From Pegoplata infirma (Eukaryota > Arthropoda > Insecta > Diptera > Anthomyiidae): DNA of 64,000 nucleotides. The stretch spans positions 90,935,007-90,999,006 of the forward strand of contig OY992536.1 of NCBI GenBank assembly GCA_963921195.1, read 5' to 3'. The position numbers and the translations under genes were made by a program. A model generated the notes under the pieces. The model was not told the origin of the DNA. It saw nothing but the letters and a program-made list of their open reading frames with translations, and made no database searches. How positions within the stretch are numbered: position 1 is the first letter of the stretch; each line of letters begins with the position of its first letter. Below, one piece after another: positions 59,415-64,000 of the stretch.

Positions 59415-59547
59415 AGTGTTTCTTCACAATACAGCAGCAAGCAGTAGACAGCAAAATTTTTACATGTATTTTGTTGTTGCGCTAACAACAAAATACATGT
59501 AAAAATTTTGCTGTCTGCTGCTTGCTGCTGTATTGTGAAGAAACACT
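59415..59547. repeat. 133-bp near-perfect hairpin in a MICU3-like intron
   Basis: AGTGTTTCTTCACAATACAG at 59415 through ACATGTATTTTGTTGTT pairs with AACAACAAAATACATGT through CTGTATTGTGAAGAAACACT at 59547; a GCGC-type loop is at about 59480. Arms of about 64 nt with one mismatch that I can see (GCAGTAGAC against GTCTGCTGC). It sits 58 nt into the intron upstream of the 59357 exon acceptor. Confidence 0.85.
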
Positions 59548-59639
59548 AAAAGTGTAAATACATGTTAGTTTTTTTACACACGTTTTAATGGCCAGAAATT
59601 GTGTAAATTCTTTAAAAAGGGTGCCGAAAAGTAGGATTT

Positions 59640-60310
59640 GTCCAACTATGTTTCGAAAAAAATTCTCAAATTATTAAGGAGAGAAAATTCTCAGTTTTTG
59701 AGACATTTTTTTTTATAGAAAAATTGTTGGTTTCTGAGAAAAATCATATATAGAAAAATTCTGAGATTCTGATATATTTTTTATATAGAAAAATTCTCAG
59801 ATTCTGAGATATTTTTCTTATAAAAAATTCTCGTACTCTGAGTAATTTTTCTTATACAAAATATCTCAGATTCTAATATAATTTTTCATATACAAAATAT
59901 CTCAGATTCTAATATGTTTTTTTTTTTAAAAAAATTTCATACTCTGAGTAATTTTTCGTATACAAAAATTCCTAGATTTTGAGTATTTTTGGCATACACA
60001 AATTCTCAAATTTTGTGATATTTTTTGTGTAGAAAAAATCTCAGATTCTAAGATATTTTTCGTATATAGAAATTTTCAGATTCTGAGATAATTTTTGAAT
60101 AGAAAAACTCTAGGATTCTGAGATATTTTTCGTGTAGAAAAATTCTGAGATTCAGAGTAATTTTTTCGTATAGAGAAACTATCAGATTCTGAGATATTTT
60201 TCGAAAAGAAAAATTCTCAGATTCTCGTTAAAAAAATTTTATCAGTTTTTAAGACATTTTCGTCTAAAAAATCTCCGATTCAGAGATATTTTTCGTATAC
60301 AAAAATTCTC
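59640..60310. repeat. Degenerate 35-bp satellite (third recognisable locus)
   Basis: TTCTGAGATATTTTTCGTAT-AGAAAAATTCTCAGA units with many substitutions and indels. Same orientation as 54600-55440. Confidence 0.75.
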
Positions 60311-60964
60311 AGATCCTTTTAGCTACACTCAGAGAAAAATGCTTCATAATATTTATGATATGGTTTCATAAATATTTTTGTCATAAAATTCATTATATTT
60401 ATGAAACCTTTATAAATATAATGAAGTTTTATGAAAAAAGTCTATGAAATGCACTTCATAAAATTTCATGATTCCATAAAAAACAAGTAAGAAAGTTTTA
60501 GTCGGTAAAGACCGCCATATGATACCCTACACCAGTTTTTTCCGGAAAATGGGTCCCAAGTCCAAACATGGACCGATTGGATCTGCCTTTTGTTAGATCT
60601 TTATTTAGTGTAGAGAACACACACAGATCAAATTTTAGTGGAATTGGTTTATTTTTTTGCCAATTGAGCGATTCAACTGAATACCGGTCAAAATTTTTAT
60701 ATGGGGGACTAAGTCCAAAAATAGTACAATTATATTCCGATTTGATTAGATTACTAAAGTACACGTTTAGCACCTAAAAATAAATTTTTATCAAATATTT
60801 ACATTTTTATTAATTTTTAGGGAATTATGTAAATATACCGAGGGTGGTTTGTATGGGGACTGCCAGAAGGACTGACCCGATTCCTTTGAAATTTGGAATG
60901 ATGATTCGTGCATACAAAATTTGATTACCTGTTAATATTCAAAGCGTTATCTATTATAATACGG

Positions 60965-62693
60965 TTAGGTTAGGTTAGGTTAGGTTGTAAGTGGCTGCTG
61001 ACGTTTTACGTCAACACACGTAGACTCTGAGGTCCATTGTGATACCACGGGATCGTAATAGGTTTCCCTACTAGTCCCTGTCGTTAAACCAGTTTGAGCT
61101 TCTTATGAAACTCCTTAGATGTTGAATTTTGACATCCGACAAATCTGAAAGATCGTACAGCTCCCTAGATCCCAGTGAAGCAAGTCGCTGACCAGAAAGT
61201 GCCGGGCAATGGCAAATAAAGTGTTCGATAGTTTCCAACTCCTCTTCATCCATGCAACTTCGGCAAAAGTCATTCGACGGCACATTTAACCGCTCTGCGT
61301 GCTTCCCTATAAGACAGTGTCCGGTAATTATAGAAACCACCGTTGAAATCTCTCCTCTTGGAAGCGATATCAGCTCACTTGTGCGCCCCTGATTAAGAGA
61401 AGGCCAAATCAGTCGTGTTGTCTCACACGTCCATCCATTTGCCCATCTTTGATTAGTCTCCGTCGCAGAACAAAGCCGTAGGTTTTGCTTGCAAGTTTCT
61501 AGAGGCGTACCAACACATTCCAATTCTGTTGGAACCTGTAAGGTAGTTCCTAGTCTTGCAAGCTCATCGGCTTTGCAATTCCCTGGAATGTCTCTGTGCC
61601 CTGGGACCCATATGAGTCGTATGTTAAACTGCTTGGCCATCTCATTTAAAGACGTGCGGCAGTTAAGGGCAGATCTTGTTTTCAGAAACATTGAATCCAG
61701 GGACTTGACCGCGGCTTGACTGTCAGTATAGATGTTGACTGCGGTTGTAGACAAGACATTGCAGCTCAACCAGTCAGCCACTTCTTTTATTGCCAGCATC
61801 TCTGCCTGGTAAACACTGCAATGATCTGGCAATCTACGAGCCAGGCTCAACCCAAGCTCTTCCGAATAGACTCCAAAGCCCACTTGTTCGTGCAGCCTCG
61901 ATCCATCTGTGTAAAAATTTATGGTAGCTCCACTACCCGGAGTATCCCCCATCCAAGACTCCCTGGATGGTATCATAGTGGTAAAGTGGCGCTCAAAGAG
62001 GCTCAAAGAGGGAGCACAGTCCACATTTTGTGGTATTGTTATCTTTTTCAAGATTGCGCTATGGCCACAATCACTGCTCCTCCATTGCAGCGTGCTATTA
62101 AGTCGAATTGCCGACGCAGCCGCATACTGCCTACCCAATATGTCCAAGGGTATCAGGTGAAGGAGGATTTCTAATGCAGCCGTAGGTGTAGTACGAAGAG
62201 CACCAGTGATGCACATTGACGCCATTCTCTGTACCTTCGTGATAAAGACAAAGTTCGCTTTTGTTTCCAAAGCAGGCCACCAGACAATGATTCCATACAG
62301 CAAAATTGGACGCACCACTGCTGTATAGATCCAATGAACGACTTGAGGGCTAAAACCCCATCGTTTTCCAATGGCCCTTTTACAGGAATACAAAGCAATC
62401 GTTGCTTTTCTCACCCGTTCCTCAATATTACGCCTGAAATTCAGCTTCCTATCTAGAAATACTCCAAGATACTTGGCTCCATCTGAGAAGGTGATTTCAG
62501 TACCGTCCAGAGAAATAGGATCAAAAGCAGGAATCTTATTTTTCCTTGTAAACAAAACAAGCTCTGTTTTACTAGGATTAACTCCTAGGCCACAGTCTCT
62601 TGCCCATTTAGACAGATCTTTCAGAGAACCCTGAAGAATGTCCCGCAATGTTGGCAGATGCTTCCCCTTTACCGCTATCGCGACATCGTCAGC
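60965..62693 (-). mobile_element. 5'-truncated non-LTR retrotransposon with (CCTAA)n 3' tail
   Basis: Flanked by ATAATACGG at 60956-60964 and 62694-62702, a 9-bp TSD. The sense strand is minus; the 5' truncation falls inside the YADD motif, and the 3' end is four to five CCTAA units (TTAGG on +) instead of poly-A. The empty site can be read in the HINE at about 57897-57917 (TATAATACGGTTATTAGAG). Confidence 0.9.
61071..62693 (-). pseudogene. LINE ORF2 fragment: RT C-terminus, RNase H, zinc motif
   Basis: 540 codons open from the truncation point (ADDVAIAVKGK...) to TGA at 61071. After the end of the palm (CGLGVNPSKTELVLFTR) and thumb (KYLGVFLDRKLNF; RPILLYGIIVWWPA) comes an RNase H domain with its four acidic positions visible: INFYTDGS, YQAEMLAIKE, NIYTDSQAAV and KADELAR, plus VPGHRDIPGN. 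A CxxC-x11-HxxxxC zinc-like motif (CRSCMDEEELETIEHFICHC) follows. An RNase H in ORF2 points to the I-group (LOA/Jockey-like). The intact frame suggests recent insertion, but with the N-terminal half missing it is dead on arrival. Short + frames across it are antisense shadows. Confidence 0.9.
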
Positions 62694-63072
62694 ATAATAC
62701 GGTTATTAGAGTCATTTAAGAGTAATCCAAAGGGGGCGTTTGTAAGGGGGCTAGGTCTTAACATGGACCGATTTTCTTCAATTTCAATAAGCTTTGTCCT
62801 TGGGCCAGAAGATGCATAAGTTTCAAATTTCAAGTCAATTGATCGAAAATACCTGTATCGTGCTTAAACCGATAGATGGACAGGCGGACGGACGGACAGA
62901 CGGACGGACATCGCTAAATCGACTCACAAAGTAATTCTAAGTTGATCGGTATACTTAAAGGTATGTCTAGGATCAATATTTCGGGTAGTTACAAACATCA
63001 GCACAAAGTCATTATACCTTGTACCACAGAGTGGTGTAGGGTATAAAAATCATAAACGTGTCATATGATTTG

Positions 63073-63599
63073 TATACCCTCCAACCACAGTATGGGGGTA
63101 TACTCACTTTGTCATTCCGTTTGTAACGCATCGAAATATCGGTCGGGGACCCCATAAAGTATATATATTATTGATCCATGATCGATTCTAAGACATTCTG
63201 TGAATGTCCGTCTGTCCGTCCGTCCGTCTGTCTGTAGATAACACAATGCAGTCTAAAATAAAACACCTAGACTCCTGAAGTTTGGCACAAATATGTCTCA
63301 TGTCCATAGGCAGGTTAAGTTCGTGAATGGGCGAAATCGGGCCAGGTGAAAAAAACTCCACCTTAAAGAACTGAACCAACCTCTGAAAAAATACACTTTT
63401 TTTACATGTTTTTTTAGTATTTTTGTTAAATAAATGAAACATTTAGTATATTTATCGCGATGGGAAGGTGCTCTTAAAGTCCCCCATTGATCCCATCACC
63501 CCCACCCCCACAAAAAACGCCCCTGACAATTTTTATTTTTTTTACATTTTGGAGGGTATAAAAGATTCGGCACAGCCGAATTTAACACTCTTACTTGAT
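63073..63599 (+). mobile_element. DINE-1/HINE
   Basis: TATACCCTCCAACCACAGTA start, GGGGACCCCATAAAGTATAT, GTCCGTCTGTCCGTCCGTCC microsatellite at about 63207-63236, GGAGGGTATAAAAGATTCGG-CACAGCCGAATTTAAC and CTTACTTGATT end. Confidence 0.75.
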
Positions 63600-63844
63600 T
63601 GTAATATGATTATGAAATATTATTATGAAACAATTATAGCTCCTGAAGACGATTTTTAAAATTTTAATTCCTTTTTTTTAGTTCTTCCGATTTAAATATC
63701 ATACATTTTATTTCTAAAAAAACTAAAGAATTTGCTTTATTAATGAAACTTGTCATTAAAGTCAATTGCATTTGTTTCATTAATATTATGAAACGTTTCA
63801 TAAATACTATGAAACATTTCATAAAAATTAAATAAATAGATTTT

Positions 63845-64000
63845 TTGAGCTCAAGGCCAGTGTTATTTTAATAAATCTTCCTTTATTTCCTTCCAATATT
63901 TCGACCTTCATTGAAAGTCATCATCAGGGGGTTACTTTAAATTGAATATAAAAACAATAAAAAACACAAGTATAAATTTTATAAATAATTCTAAAAAATA
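63845..64000 (-). mobile_element. Retroelement end with hammerhead-like core (Penelope-like candidate), runs off window
   Basis: On the minus strand the sequence reads CTGATGA (63927-63921), a 6-bp stem with loop (GACTTT-CAATG-AAGGTC), then GAAA (63902-63899). That is the CUGANGA-stem II-GAAA core of hammerhead ribozymes, which are known to occur in the terminal repeats of Penelope-like elements. Stems I and III and the cleavage triplet are not clear to me. The frequent AATATTTCGACC-TCATCATCAG phrase in animal genomes is of this type. Confidence 0.45.

Larger units (their letters stand above)
60481..63045 (-). mobile_element. DINE-1/HINE interrupted by a LINE
   Basis: Begins AAACAAGTAAGAAAG in + orientation and ends GTGGTGTAGGGTATA at 63045; microsatellite ACGGACGGACAGACGGACGG near 62885. 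Parallel to 57431-58256 along its length; the LINE 60965-62693 is inserted at TATAATACGG|TTATTAGAG. Confidence 0.75.
60326..63840. mobile_element. TA-preceded CACTCAGAG element, TTCATAAAA-word family, hosting two HINEs
   Basis: CACTCAGAGAAAAATGCTTC follows TA at 60324-60325. The words TTTCATAAATAT, CATAAAATTTCATG and ATGAAACGTTTCATAA fill 60340-60480, 63046-63072 and 63600-63835, so these pieces are one element split by HINEs at 60481-63045 and 63073-63599. The right end is not clear: ATTTTTTGAG near 63846 may be its remnant. Confidence 0.55.

Noticed and set aside
60965..60987. Telomere or interstitial telomere
   Set aside because: Only four to five TTAGG units, located at the 3' end of a LINE with a clear TSD.
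61489..62634. Several + strand frames across 61.5-62.6 kb
   Set aside because: Antisense shadows of the LINE RT/RNase H frame.

Overview
The window is AT-rich, repeat-dominated nuclear DNA from an insect, most likely a brachyceran and perhaps calyptrate fly. Evidence: six Helentron-type DINE-1/HINE copies with the fly-typical ATACCC start, a GTCTGTC microsatellite and a TTCGGC..GCCGAA stem near ACTTGTT; GTAAGT/ACAG introns; a serpin; and a MICU3-family gene. The species cannot be named from the sequence. I see no rRNA or tRNA gene and no CRISPR array.

Only two host genes are supported. An almost complete single-exon serpin lies on + at 36002-37144, with no in-frame ATG at its 5' end. The 3' part of a MICU3-like mitochondrial calcium-uptake regulator lies on - at 59357-48803. 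It has four exons, among them a 30-nt microexon, and a 9.5-kb intron packed with repeats. Its 5' exons lie beyond the right edge. Two other coding relics are transposon genes: a CACTA/tnp2-like transposase (32785-34776) with a nonsense codon, and 5'-truncated non-LTR retrotransposons (22500-22843 and 60965-62693).

Layout. 1-4.6 kb: MITEs, poly-T tracts, fold-back repeats and one HINE. 4.6-22.3 kb: an ATCGAT satellite apparently split in two by a 14.4-kb nest. The nest holds an 8.6-15.1 kb hAT-like element (TSD GTCAAAAT) carrying a 4.7-kb element (TSD ATGTCCAC), most of which is repeated in inverted orientation at 15953-19813 to form a near-perfect palindrome. 22.5-35.7 kb: a LINE relic, then a Russian doll of TA-flanked elements (B contains F and C; C contains D, a second member of B's family; D contains a hAT fold-back and the CACTA element). 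35.7-38.2 kb: serpin and fold-back repeats. 38.7-47.8 kb: nested elements, including a HINE hit first by a CCCAG element and then by a hAT. 48.2-64 kb: the MICU3-like gene with arrays, hairpins, MITEs, HINEs, a LINE and a hammerhead-like motif in its introns.

Most element calls rest on terminal inverted repeats plus target-site duplications (TSDs) that I located base by base. Superfamily names are inferences from TSD length and termini. Common threads are TA-flanked elements whose termini start CAC/CCC, each filled with its own reiterated short word; satellites that share the palindrome TTTTCTATAGAAAA; and recent activity, shown by filled and empty insertion sites inside nearly identical palindrome arms.
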